DNA of 64,000 bases from Dichetophora obliterata. Lineage: Eukaryota; Arthropoda; Insecta; Diptera; Sciomyzidae. A program made the position numbers and the translations under genes. The notes beneath the pieces were generated by a model. That model saw only the letters and a list, made by a program, of their open reading frames with translations. It was not told the DNA's origin and did no database searches. Positions 21,506 to 33,234 of the stretch are shown here, one piece after another. The stretch lies in assembly GCA_963920525.1 (NCBI GenBank), contig OY986436.1:13901467-13965466 (forward strand), in the 5' to 3' direction. The stretch's first letter is position 1; each line of letters starts with the position of its first letter.

Positions 21506-21758
21506 GCAGAATAACATGATCTGTAATCAGTTAAAAAAAAGATATATGTAAAGTAAACTCTTACGCCAAGGTAGTGACTTCACCTTTTTTAAGAATGAGC
21601 CAGAAAATAAATTTACAGCTCGTTATGAACTATTTTATGAACGCTATTTTCTTACAAACAAAATTTCTTTAAAAATTCCAAGTCACTACCTCGGCGTAAG
21701 TGTTTACTTTACAAATATATATTTTTTTCTCAGATGATTACAGATCATGTCATTCTGC
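21506..21758. mobile_element. Palindromic MITE upstream of the receptor gene
   Basis: Arms of about 75-80 bp pair: GCAGAATAACATGATCTGTA (21506) against ACAGATCATGTCATTCTGC (right end), and CTTACGCCAAGGTAGTGACT against AGTCACTACCTCGGCGTAAG. It ends about 340 bp before the receptor start codon. No coding capacity. Confidence 0.75.
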
Positions 21759-22100
21759 ACTTAAATAATTGTTGAAATTAATAAAAAAACTTTATTATAT
21801 CAATATCTCTGACCATTTTTTGTTGTATTCTTTCAAAAAACGCCTACATAATCGCTCGTATTTCATAAAGGTACCCCTAAGGATAAGTTTTTATTAAAAA
21901 TAGTACATCAATATGGATTTTGAATAAAATTGTCGTTGACTTGTTTTATGACTTCTCTTTTGAAGGGTATTTTATGAACAATTTCGCATTTTGTTTATAA
22001 AAAACTCATCCAAAAGGGTATATCTACGCATGTGATGGGGTAAAATAGCCTAATTAGATAGACCTTAAAATCATACCTATGTGTTATTTGTAGTTTTATA

Positions 22101-25100
22101 ATGTCATCAATGCTCTGTGAATTGCTGGATATCAAGCGCTATTTATTTGTGCAACGTTTAACATTCAGTTTCATCGGTATCGATATAACGTCCCATATGA
22201 GAGTTTGGAGACGACCCTGGCTCACTATATTGACCTGCTTCTTTACCATGACCTTGATGATCAGCATGGGACACTATAGCTTAATGTATTTAAATGACAC
22301 GGACAGAGTTACTGGAGCATTATCGCCATTTATGCAATGTCTGCTTAGCATTTGGAAGGTCTGGATTTTTATCTATAATCGCGAAGATATGGCAATGTTG
22401 GTTAAGCGCATTTGGATGATGACACTTAAGGGTAAGCATAAGAGAAAAACAAATCCTTAACTAAGGTATATTGCTAATGTTCTCAAATTCCATACATGAT
22501 AGTGTATAATATCATATATACCAAATAATTCAATTGATTTTCAGCAAATAAAGAAGAATTGCAGATAATACGCCAAGAGAACTTACGTGAAACAGCATTA
22601 AGTCGTTCATATGGCTTAGCTGTACTTGCAACATCGTGTGCCGCCATGGGTATCCCATTGATTCTATATCTTTATACGCACTTCTATAATCCTTCAGTTC
22701 TAGAGGAGAATATTGAATATTTGACCGCATTTCAGGCGACGTAAATCGATATTTTTTAATGTGTAAACATAAATTGCAATTCTATTTTTTTTTTTGCACC
22801 TGAGAAGCTATCTCATCGATCCCATACCGCTGTTCAACTATTTTCTTATCTACTTTTGGTCCCTATGCAGTGTTATTTTTATGACTTTCGGCTCAGTTGC
22901 CATGGATACCCTTTTTTGTTGGTATGTTTATAATATGGCAGCACAGTTTCGTGTACTCTGCCTTAAGATTCGCGTTACCGCTCAGGAGCAGGATGATTTG
23001 GTTTTGGAGAGTTCCATACGTAGCTGTATTTATTCACATCAATGTTTACTAGCAACCTGCAAGGAGTTGAATCGTCTTTTTAATCTATTGATATTTGTGG
23101 AGTTTACACTGAATTGCTTGCAAGTTTGTTTTTTAACCTATCAGATTGGAAATGGCGTTGCTATGGAGAATATGCTATTTTTGGCTGTAGCTATACAGCT
23201 TATGATCTATTGCTATGGCGGACAACGTATCCAGAATGAGGTCAGTAATTGCTTACGGTCTGAGTATTAATGATCAGTTTTGAAACTACACAGTTAGAAA
23301 TCTTGTACTAATTTTTAGTCCCACTAAAATATTACTGGATTTTTTAAAACCTTGGGGTTTAAAATGTAAACTTTTCAAATACGAACTCATATTTGAAACT
23401 CTTCTGTACTAGAATTTAAACCAAAAGAAATATGACAGCATTCATTTTTGCTTTTTGGTTTCAATGTTAAGGCTTAGCCAAAATAGACGAGTGGCTACGT
23501 ATAAATTTTGGTTTACTACGAATCGCATAAATGCAATTCAATGTTGCTGCCCAAAATAGACACACGTCAACTCATCGAAACTGAACGAAACGGTTTGACA
23601 AAACGTTTTGTTCCGTAAGAACCAAACGTTTTGCGTCTCAACTCGTTAACAACAGCTGTTCAAAGTGTGCGACATTTTTTTCACTCATAGTTCAATGTTT
23701 GTTTAATGATTACCAAAATTATAATTGCACATCATGTGATGACTAAAAAACACTCTTTTTGCAATTGATCAGCTGTTTCAGACAAGTTTAGCAAATCGTT
23801 TTCTTTTGGGTTAAGGCCCAACCAAAATAGACGAAACGAGACGATAGAATTTTGACGAACGTCTGCACTCGTTACGAATGTTTACGGATTTAACCCAAAA
23901 TGAAACGCTGATCAGTAGGCAGTCGAGTATTATTTATTTATTTATATTGTGCATTTTGTAATTTTTAATAAAGATTTGTGAAAAATGAGTGAAATAATGG
24001 CGAAATTGAAACAAATTGATGAAAATAAAATAATAACGCACTCTGCACAGCTGTTGTTGACGAGTTGCTACGCTAGCAGTTCGATTCTTTAGGCCCAGTT
24101 ATAATAAACGTCACGTAATGTAGTCTAATGTCAATTGAGCAGTGTGTTCTTTCACTTATTGTTTCAAACAATACTTTCTTATACAAGTGATTATAATAAA
24201 CGTAACGTAATGTAACGGGACGTAAAGATCCGTTGGATTTCGATTTCTACGTTACTTTACATTACGTCTGTTCAAAGAACAACTAAACATTGAGGTTTGA
24301 TTCGATAATTGCGCTATTTTATATTGTTAAACTACGCTTTTTGTTGAGTTTTCGTTATTAAGGTGATAGTTTTATGTATCCACAGCTATGGATGACGAAG
24401 TTTTAATTGTACTTGTACAGGAACGTGCAATTATTACATTACGTCCCGTCACGATGACAGTTGACAACATTATGTTACTTTACATTACGTCTATTATAAC
24501 TGGGCCTTTATGGAATAATACGTCTTGTCAAACTGTTCTGTTTAGTTTCGTTCAGTTACGTTTTCTCATTTTGGGTTACAACATTCATATGAATTTAACC
24601 GAACACTTACGTTTTCACTCGTTACGGAGCAAAACGTCTATTTTGGTTGGGCCTTTTGATGTCAAAACAGAGGAAACGATTGCAGACATTCGGCAAGTTG
24701 CAATTGCCTTGTTTCGTCTATTTTGGTTGGGCCTATAGCCATTTTGGTTTAAATTGAAATACAATTCTGTATTACTTTTTGTGTTTAATACAATTTATAC
24801 TAAATTCCAACACATTTGGATACTAAATTTGGATTAAGACTCGTAAAAAGTTAGCCTAATAAAGCTGCGACTCAATTGCCGACTCGGTTCATATGTTTGT
24901 TTATGTATGTTTGTTATGTATAGGCAAATAGCCCGGTGGTTAGAGTAGTGAATTTAAAAACTGAATGTTGTGCGTTCGAATCTCGCGGTGGTTGTTATTT
25001 TTTTATTTTAATCCAAGGCTGTACTGAATTTGAAACCAAGCTGTATTGAAACCATATTTTAGTATTTTGCAAATACTAGATTTGAAACCAAAGCTGGTGT

Positions 25101-25353
25101 AGACTAATGTGTAATACAGAAAAGTGCCAATTTTAGTATAAGATTTCTAACTGTTTAGAAATCTTTGAATAGCTTTTTATATTTTTTGTTTTTGTAGAGT
25201 GAGTGTGTTGCTTCGGAAATTTATTGTGCTTTTCAATGGCATCAAATGTCAATTCGTACCAAGAAATTGTTGCTCCTACCTCTCTTGAGGGCACAAAATT
25301 GCTGCTATTTGAATGGCTACTTTTTCGTTGTGGATCTACGCATGTTTTTACTG
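22101..25353 (+). CDS. Odorant receptor (7tm_6 family), last exon unresolved
   Basis: Insect odorant receptors are seven-helix ligand-gated ion channels that work with Orco in olfactory neurons. Four exons splice cleanly: 22101-22431, 22545-22740, 22805-23240 and 25198-25353, giving 373 codons in one frame with GT..AG introns of 113, 64 and 1957 bp. Family features: N-terminal FVQRLTFSFIGID, hydrophobic helices spread along the protein, MDTLFCWYVYNMAAQF in the middle, and the C-terminal signatures IYCYGGQRIQNE, ASEIYCAFQWHQMS and LNGYFFVVDLRMFLL. The ATG at 22101 precedes the typical N terminus. A normal receptor needs about 20-25 more residues. After 25353 there is a perfect donor (GTAAGA). 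The nearby acceptor TTTAG at 25427 adds only RILV and a stop, while reading through gives 27 residues ending at 25437. No disabling mutation is seen in the four exons. Confidence 0.88.
23815..24653. mobile_element. Nested palindromic element, GGCCCAACCAAAATAGACG family
   Basis: The left end GGCCCAACCAAAATAGACG (23815) mirrors CGTCTATTTTGGTTGGGCC (24635-24653). Diverged copies of the same end sequence occur at 23471 (GGCTTAGCCAAAATAGACG) and at 24715-24733, so two such elements seem to be nested concentrically or one lies inside another's halves. Target duplication is unclear. Confidence 0.5.
24092..24506. mobile_element. Innermost MITE in the receptor intron (415 bp)
   Basis: The ends GGCCCAGTTATAATAAACGT (24092) and TCTATTATAACTGGGCC (to 24506) are inverted. 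TTTA flanks both sides (24088-24091, 24507-24510). Subterminal ACGTAATGTA-type motifs recur along it. Non-coding. Confidence 0.7.
24923..24996 (+). repeat. tRNA-derived SINE head
   Basis: It has a pol III A-box-like TAGCCCGGTGGTTAGAG and a B box GCGTTCGAATCTCGC (24972-24986) at tRNA-like spacing. The 5' GGCAAAT has no pairing partner after the B box, so there is no acceptor stem and it is not a working tRNA gene. It lies within the receptor's third intron. Confidence 0.7.
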
Positions 25354-25437
25354 GTAAGAACAAAGATTGCATTGTTCCAATTCATTGAGAATTTTCAACC
25401 TTTAACAAAATTACTGACTTCATTTAGCGGATTCTAG

Positions 25438-26129
25438 TATAGGAGGTGGGGGAGGGTGAAATAACGTTCTTCATCGTTTCAAAAGTTTACTTCTGAACAG
25501 GCCTCTGTCCAGGACTTTTAATGGGGGTGGGGGTTTTATTACAAAAATGTTTTGGCACCAATATGGTATTAAAAGTAAGGAAATGGGACTCTCATTCTAA
25601 AATGTTCCTTTTTTTTTAAATATCGGAGCAAAAGTAGGCACCCATACTTTTTACATTGAGTAATTTTGAGAAAAGCGCTATAATTTCGTCCTATAATATC
25701 CTGTCAAATGATACAAAAAGAAAAACTCACTCATTTTTATAAGCTTTATTTCGTTCGTATGTCCGTCAAAATTTTCAAAGCATTTTTCGAACCCTTGTTG
25801 CTATACGATTCAGCTGAAATTTAGCTTACATATTTAAGTCCTGTTGCAATAAAAAAGTATGATAAAAATGTTGGCCACACCCCCTTTTACCGCCCACAAA
25901 TCAATATAAATACTATATCACCAAAACAACTAAGCTGATTCAGCTGAAATTTTGTTAGTAAATTTCCTACAAGTAGGGGAAAAAAATTTGGCCACACCCA
26001 CTTTTACTTACTTACTTACAAAAACGTGAGGTTTTGAAAATAAAATATGTTAATAATAAACTTTTAAGACTTATTATGTACTGTATCATTAAAACTAAAA
26101 TGGCTGGTTTTAAATAAAAGTAAAAAATA
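25438..26129. other. Spacer with dispersed-repeat character
   Basis: The blocks GGCCACACCCCCTTTTACCG (near 25874) and GGCCACACCCACTTTTAC (near 25991), each preceded by 'gattcagctgaaat', look like a dispersed fly repeat in two tandem copies. No typical receptor last exon was found here. Confidence 0.5.
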
Positions 26130-27290
26130 ATTAAAAAGTTAAAATGAAATTTTAAAAATTAGCTTTTATTTAAAAGAAAAATAAATCTAACTGGCATTTA
26201 TCGCATATGCATATAGTAGGTATATTATAGATTCAGAAGAACCCCTCTCTTGGTTACCCATTATCATAATAAAAGCGTACTAAAATAAGTAGGCTCTAGG
26301 GACGAATAAATATTTAGAAATTATCAAAATGTAAAATACATTTCAATTTTAAAAAAACAAGTTGAGGCACCGATGTCCTCGATATAATATATAAAAATAA
26401 TACAAAAATACTTTAAAAAGTATAAATAGATATACGTTCCTAGAGCTTACTTTAGTAAGGAGTACGCTTTTATTATGATAACTGGTATAAAAGCCTGTCC
26501 TACGACAGGTCCTCCGCACACTTCCTTTTTGGAGCCACTTGCCGTAAGCACTTTATTGTCTTTTTAAAGCTTGATTTTTGTATTCAATTGATTTTTGAAA
26601 AATAAATATACCATTTTAAATAACACTTTACGTATTGAAGCAGTGTTGAAAAATTAGTTCAATTGCAAAAGTGCAAAAAGTCGAGTTTGGTAACAATCAT
26701 ATTCATACACAACTAAACAAACTGGCCTGGCAACCATCGTATACGTAGCAACTCGGGTGTCCTTTCGCAGCTGATACAATTATATTTTTTAGTACAATCG
26801 ACTCAAATCGAATCAAAAGAATTTCATTAAATTCGTCATAACTGTTTAAAAAAAGGATGAAAAAAGGAGGTAGTTAGATCAAAAGCGTACTATTGTAAGA
26901 ACCCAATATTGTCACTGATAAGTATCAAACACATTTTCTGTGCATACTTTCAGGCTGAACATTTTTGAAGACAGTATGTCTTGTAAAAGTACTTTACTGT
27001 CAAAAAATAATTACAATTTGAGAAACACTGTGTGTGGAGCAGCATGCTTGCCTTTTATGTATTAAGACGTGCATACTTACAGGCTGGATAGTTTGAGAGA
27101 TATTGGACACGAAGCAGCGTGCTTACCTTTTATATATTAAGATGAGTAACCAAGAGAGGGGTACTTCTGAATCTATAATATACCTACTATATACTTCTAT
27201 GACAAACGTCAGTTAAATTTATTTTTTCTTTTTAGTTCACGTTTTCTTTTAAAGTAAAGCATATTTAAAATTTTTTTTTAAATTATTTAG
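26130..27290. mobile_element. Foldback element (~1.15 kb) with nested inner palindrome
   Basis: The outer arms (about 26130-26265 and 27135-27290) share ATAGTAGGTATATTATAGAT and CCCCTCTCTTGGTTAC in inverted form. An inner palindrome (26266-26483) pairs ATCATAATAAAAGCGTACT with GTACGCTTTTATTATGATAA. The middle has no gene. The inner third of the arms is nearly identical, while the outer parts are more diverged. Confidence 0.75.
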
Positions 27291-27526
27291 AAATACATAA
27301 TTGTTAGAAATTATTGTAAGGCTATTTTTCAAAATATTTTTCATCCTAACAAAAAATACAATTCCAGGATATTTTTTGTACTTTATTCCGGTATCTAAAT
27401 ATGAAAAATGTTCCGGTCTTTTTATATTATTTTTTGTAAGTTGCTTATATTAATATTCGGAGTTCAAAATTTCATTTCCAACACCATTTTACGGATTTAA
27501 AGTGACTAATATATAATAATAAAATA

Positions 27527-27810
27527 GCCATTTCAGCCCTTGACAGGACTTAGATCGAGCTTCTATGGATCAATTCTCCTGTGCGTGTTATTAAATGCTT
27601 GAACAGAAATTATCAAGAACTGGACCTACAAGTTTAATGTCGACTCTCTCAAAAGATTTACATGTCAGTTTTTTACTCTCTCAGGTTTGTCATTGTCTAC
27701 AGAAAGGTGACGACCGAACAGAAAAAATTATTTCAATTGAAAATCTGTCTGAGCTTCTACCGCGGTTCTTTAGCTCAAGGGCTACGCACTCTACCCAGTA
27801 GGCTACGGTC
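27527..27810 (-). repeat. tRNA-derived SINE, copy 1 (B box deleted)
   Basis: On the minus strand it starts with CCGTAGCCTACTGGGTAGAG, an A box, and ends with ...GGGCTGAAATGGC followed by an A/T-rich tail. It matches the copy at 52541-52858 along its length. Relative to that copy it lacks about 16 bases exactly over the B box (between 'ctgagct' and 'ctaccgcgg'), so its own pol III promoter should be dead. Confidence 0.75.
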
Positions 27811-27854
27811 CCAAAGTGGGGGTATACGATACTCAAAAATGCGATTAAATTAGC

Positions 27855-28045
27855 CAAGCCCTCTAATAACTCTACTAAAATAGTAGACAAAAGCTTTAAA
27901 AAAGTATACTTCAGAGAAATTTTTTTTAATTACAATAATATAAGAAGGAGTCATTATTCAATTCAAATTTAAAATTTTTTATAATTGTATATCAGTCATG
28001 GTTGATTCAGATAACCACCAAAAACATCAGCACTATCATCATCAC

Positions 28046-28083
<38 letters not shown>

Positions 28084-28940
28084 ATGACATCATTATCACG
28101 TATTGCATATTTCAGGAGTTTTAAAGCTTCTGTGGGCAAATCACCTGGTTTTTCTGGCAGCTTCTTTTTGCCAAATATCAAGGAATCAGAATTGATCAGA
28201 AACCTGTTTATAATGCCTTCGTCTTACATTTACTAAAAAATCCTCTCTAAAGTTTTTAAAAACACAAAAACGCTGAGACACATGAGCTTAACTATCGGTC
28301 TTAGTGTTTAGTGGGATACTAAGTTTTTCCTTATCATCAGTGGAACTCCCAAACGCATTAACGATGATTTTCAATGTCTTTAGTTAGCGAAAACTGTCAT
28401 TTTCTATGAACGTGGCACGCACAATGACCGATAACGACAACAATTATTATCGTTAAATTTTTGGGAATTATTGGGAGTGGTTTGAAATAACCTCTAAAAA
28501 TCAATTTTTTGTACAAATATTGGCTGGTGTGGTAATTTAAAATTAAAAAATGGTCAGAAATAGTATTAATAAAAAGTTCTTTCAATCTGCATAAAAAAAA
28601 TTTTTTTTTCCGTGGGACCAAAGATAATGCGGATTTTCATAAATTCGGTTGACTTTTTTTTATACTATTTTCACTAAAATACAAATAACTTAATTATTTT
28701 TTATGCGATTCTCATTTTCAAGATACTGTTGCAAAGGTTTTGAGAGCTTGCATTGATTTCTGGCCATTATTATTTAATACATCTTAAATCTAAAATATTA
28801 ATTATTTAGCAAAATACCTGCTGAAAAAAAATTTTAAGAAATTTTAAAAAATAACTAAAAGCAATGAAGTTATTTGAATTTTGAAAGTTTGTGTATGGAA
28901 GTAAAATTAAAAAATATCAAAATGTGCGTGAAAAATAGCA
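27855..28940. other. AT-rich spacer with a CAT/ATC microsatellite
   Basis: A TCA/CAT triplet run spans about 28033-28084. On the minus strand it lies in a 61-codon frame with a D-rich stretch (27996-28181). The part before the repeat (KKLPEKPGDLPTEALKLLKY) has some protein look, but no splice-linked partner was found, so I do not call a gene. Confidence 0.5.
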
Positions 28941-29869
28941 TCCCACCCGGCACAAAGTTCGATTTCGATATCGAAAACTGTAAATTTCTCGAAGAATTGG
29001 CGAAGAAAACTATCGTAGCCGAACTCGCAAAAGATTCGAAAATAATACATTTGGCGTTTTTAACGGACAGTTCAAAAACAAGAGATAGTTTTTGTATCGA
29101 AAAAGAAGTCGTTTACGAATTCGTAAGCGAAAAATTTTTCGTACAATTTACGAAGAAAATTATCGTATTTTTACTCTATTGCGATTCGAATACGATCCGT
29201 TTGGCGCTCCTAATATTCATTCGAAAATATTTCGTTTATGAAACAAAAAAGAAGCCATTTTCGATTCCGTAAACGAATTTATTTTAAATTTATTAACAAA
29301 TTATCCTGTTTTATTCTGATTTATCCTTTTTTTTATTTAATTAAAAGATTTCAGTTTTTATTTCAAACGAAGTCGTCTGTGTTCGTTTCTATGTCTTTTA
29401 TGTTTCTATGTCTTTTTTTTTTTTATTTAATTTAAAGATTTCAGTTTTTATTTCAAACGAAGTCGTCTGTGTTCGATTCTATGTCTTTTATGTCCTCTTT
29501 AATGTTGCGGATGTGAACCTCGTCCATGTTGAGCATGCTGCTGTAGGCTTCAACATATTTTCAGGAGGCGTGATCTTGCAGGCTGGATTGTTATTGTAGG
29601 CTCCAATCAGCTTCATTTAAATTTTCTAAATTCATTTAAATTTTTTGAAAACAAAAGACAATTTTTTTTTCTTTTTGTAACGTGGTAGCCATGACTATTT
29701 ACGAAATATTAGATAAAATATGATTTATTTAAGTCTTTGGCAACTCTGGATAAAATTTTTTCTACCCTACGAAAAATGTTCGCAAAAGCGAAAAAATACG
29801 AAATTTAATTTCGATAAAAGTTCGCAAGAGGCGAACTTTCGTTTTTAGAGATATATGTGCCGGGTGGGA
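28941..29869. mobile_element. TIR element with CCCACCCGGCACA ends (929 bp)
   Basis: The left end TCCCACCCGGCACA and the right end TGTGCCGGGTGGGA are exact 14-bp inverted repeats. Inside, CGAA-rich sequence is duplicated (about 28958-29080 and 29085-29215, both with TTTGGCG followed by TTTTAA or CTCCTAATA). A separate ~89-bp unit containing AAACGAAGTCGTCTGTGTTC is repeated at 29332-29419 and 29421-29505. An open frame covers the left part but resembles no protein. No certain target duplication. Confidence 0.7.
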
Positions 29870-30447
29870 TAATATTTAATCCTATTGCAAACATCTGAAA
29901 TTTTTTGATGAAATTTAGTTTTTTCCGGCCTATAAATTGGACAGTTTTTTTTTATAACTATTAAACACGCCAATATTTTTACAAAAAACTCGATTTTTAA
30001 AGGTTATTTTAAATCATTCCAGCTCACGGTTGGCTATTGCTAGAGTCGAAATATTTGGGGAGTCATCATAACATAAACCAAGGATTATTATGAGCATTTG
30101 TGTCGAATAACTTTTTTTTTCTATGGAAAGTGTGGCGCCGCACAGTGGTCAAAAAGGTAGTTTTTTTTTTGGAAAAGTCTGCAAATTTTGACGCAGTTGA
30201 GATATTGGAAAAATTTGTTTGTATCAGATTTTGGAAAAAACAAGTATTAGTTTTCTTTTGTAAAAATTTAAAATTATCATACAGTTTTTTTTTAAAATTT
30301 TGTAAATTACACATTTTGTAGCGTAATGTTTGGAGCAAAAGAGTGTTTGGAGCATAAAATAAATGTCATAAATAGCCTTATAGCTATGCCATAAATGTTG
30401 CTGTAGGCGTTATATATCTGACGATTTCAAATAAATTACTAGATTGA
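29870..30447. other. AT-rich spacer
   Basis: Frames on both strands around 30066-30338 are complementary shadows of low-complexity DNA. No feature is supported. Confidence 0.5.
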
Positions 30448-30592
30448 CTGCTTTATTCTGTATAACGAAAATGCACACCAACGACAAGCAAGACACGAGA
30501 AGCAATAGAATTTCGTACAGAAAAAAGTATTGCTTCTCGTGTCTTCCTTGTCGTTGGTGTGCTGCTTCTGTACATATACAGAATATTGCAGT
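30448..30592. repeat. Long near-perfect hairpin
   Basis: The 34-bp core arms 30473-30506 and 30529-30562 pair with a single mismatch around a 22-base loop; ACCAACGACAAG is answered by CTTGTCGTTGGT. Weaker pairing extends outward, with ATTCTGTATA on the left answered by TATACAGAAT on the right. The overall size (about 90-145 nt) overlaps that of miRNA precursors, but a small inverted duplication is equally possible. Confidence 0.85.
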
Positions 30593-33234
30593 TAGCAAAT
30601 GAACTCGGGTATGTATAATTTTATTTAATTCACTGTATTCATGAAGTGTAAAGTAATTCGATTGTAAGTAAAGAAACAAAAGCTCAATTTAAATTGCAGT
30701 TATTAGAAATACAATGCACCAGAAATGAGTATTAAACATGTACAACGGTTATAATTGTTTGGAGACCATTTCTGAAAACATTAATTAAAGCCAATGTGAA
30801 GGATACATTCGTGAACTTAATATTCGATATTAATATTGTTAATTTATTATTAATATGAACTTAATATTCAATGTCAATATTAATATCCAATATTCAACAT
30901 TTGCATCGGACTTCTTAATGGAACTTGCTTACTTTTTTTAATATTACATATGTAAGTGTTCTCTCTTCACACTTTCATTTGAATGATACTAAACATATGC
31001 CTAAAAGTATGCAATGCCTTTCAACAATTTATTCAGAAATGCTTTAAATGCTTAATTTTTGTGGGTAGAAAAGGATAAATTAATATAATTCACTAAATGG
31101 CAATTGCTTTTTCTCATAAATAAAAGTAGACATTTTAATCTTTCAAAACACATCAATAAACCTGCTGCGGCAAAGTGCGCTAATAAAGAGATGCTCCATG
31201 CAAGTTGCATTTTTTTTACTTTTAATCATATCAATGATATGTGAATATTTAAAAACGATTCGTATTATTATATAACAAATATACATTATTATATAATAAT
31301 ATACATTATAATAAACATTTATTTTAATTAAGAAAAAGCCAATAAAAAAATTTAAATATCAGATTTATACTGAATTCAATTTAACACTAAAATTGGACAA
31401 TTTTCAAATGCAAAACATTTTCTGTTTAAAAAAAAAAATTGTACACTTTTTTTAAATCTGCGAACGAATTATTAATAATTTATAATTTCTCTGACGAATA
31501 CTTTTCTAAGAAATTAACATTTTTTAAGTTGAAGCTCACACTTTTTTCCAAAAATAAACCATAGTGCGTCGCCTTAATGTATATGTATATATAAAAATTA
31601 ATATTTTAAAAAAGGGCAAAAAAGCAAACTTTTTATTTTTGAAATTACTTTAATAATACTTACTTTTTACAAAAAAAAAAGTTATTGATATCTACTTAGC
31701 TTCACTTTGATCACAACTATATGCCTACATATATACCGAAAAATCACAATTTTTATGGCTTATTTGGAAAAAAACTTTAAAAATATTTACAAATACTTTT
31801 CTTATAAAACTTTTCACAAAACTTTAGTAAAATACCTAAAGTAGAAAGAAGGCTTCATTGAAAAGGAAATTAAAGTTTTTATTTTAATAAAAAAAAAACC
31901 GCACTAACATATAAAAAAAACTCTTGTACCTCAGTACTCTTGCAAAAAAGTAAAAAAGCGATGCACTTTAAAAGTGCATTACTTGTTAATAGTTAACTTT
32001 TTTCAATTATTCTTTGAAACAGTGAAGTAGAATTTTATATTCTTTAAATAGGCTCTAACCATTATTAGTTTTCTAAAATTTAATTTTTTAGGGTTTGTTC
32101 TTACTCACATGGAAATGGCATTGCCAGACAAAAAACCCCAAGTGAGGTGATTGCGTGCGTTTTGCAAAATAAGTCCTTAAGACATCTACTTTATATATAT
32201 ACTTATGACATAGCTTTCGTGTTCTCAGACCTATTGTAAAATTTTTTGGGAAGTATTTTTTAAGACTATCTTAGCCCTCTAGCGCCCTTTTTCATGGGTC
32301 TTTTTTATCCATTTTTGAAAGACATATATTTAGTAGGTTTTTTACTTGTTTTTAGATAATGTAGAGTAAATTTAAAACGCATATTAAAAATAACTCAGAT
32401 GTTGTATTTTTGAATGCTAATACATATATAGTTTTTTTTAACCCCTCTACCAGAATCCGTTGGTAGATGTCTGTAATTATTTTGGTTGTTGGACTTTGTT
32501 ATGTGCACATCCATTTTATTTAAGAAAAGTTATTTCTTTTTTGTGATTTTTATAGGTTTACAGAAATGCTGCTTCGTATGTTTCATTGCTCTGGTCGTTG
32601 GACGAATAAACTCAAGAAGCCATTTTTACAGTGTGTTATTAACAACTTCACCGCGAATCTTAAAATAAAGATATTAAGTTTAAATACTTATTATAAAAAT
32701 AAGTTTTACTTTTCACTTTAAAGAGCAAGCGAGATTTGTTATCGCAAATCAAAATGTTGTATTCAATAATATTTCCATGTGGAATTTTGAAAATATTACT
32801 TAACCCTTTCTAATTGACCCTAATATTACTTTCAAATGAAATTTTTGTATTTTGATTCTTATACTGAGACGTTTTGTGCTTTAATATGTTGTCTTTAAAC
32901 TGACATTATCAAAAGTTATACTAACTTGACTCTATCCATAAACCGTTATCAATATATCTAACATTGCATTTTTTTCTGCCTAAGAACCGTTTATTTAGTA
33001 TAGCACAAATAATTTAAAGTCAATTTTTTCACAAAAACAACAAATTCTTATGATAGCTATATAAGCTGGTATATTCGATTTTTTTAAATAAAATCGATAT
33101 TCATCTGAAAGCGGTATTTGTGAGTGGTACGTTTAGTTTTCTGAGTGACTGTAGATTACCAATTCATGCCCACATGCGAAGCATTATGGTCCAAAAATAC
33201 GTGATTTGAAAAAAATAAGTTTTTATATGCACCG
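30593..33234. other. AT-rich DNA, no gene found
   Basis: Short frames only. The stretch CTACCAGAATC followed by AATTATTTTG.TTGTT near 32449-32490 is loosely repeated near 60759-60790, so part of this is dispersed repeat. Nothing else could be supported. Confidence 0.5.

Larger units (their letters stand above)
23289..25155. mobile_element. TIR element filling intron 3 of the receptor (1867 bp)
   Basis: The ends CACAGTTAGAAATCTTGTAC (23289) and ATAAGATTTCTAACTGTT (right end 25155) pair with few mismatches, and TA flanks both sides (23287-23288, 25156-25157). Removing it and one TA leaves an 88-bp intron, a typical fly size. It contains nested MITEs and a SINE head. No transposase was found. 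The TA duplication suggests the Tc1/mariner group. Confidence 0.65.

Noticed and set aside
24923..24996. Functional tRNA gene
   Set aside because: Both promoter boxes are present, but the 5' end cannot pair with sequence after the T arm, so a SINE head is more likely.
27996..28181. Aspartate-rich minus-strand frame as a gene
   Set aside because: The acidic run is a triplet microsatellite. The rest is too short and has no supported exons, though a real exon cannot be excluded.
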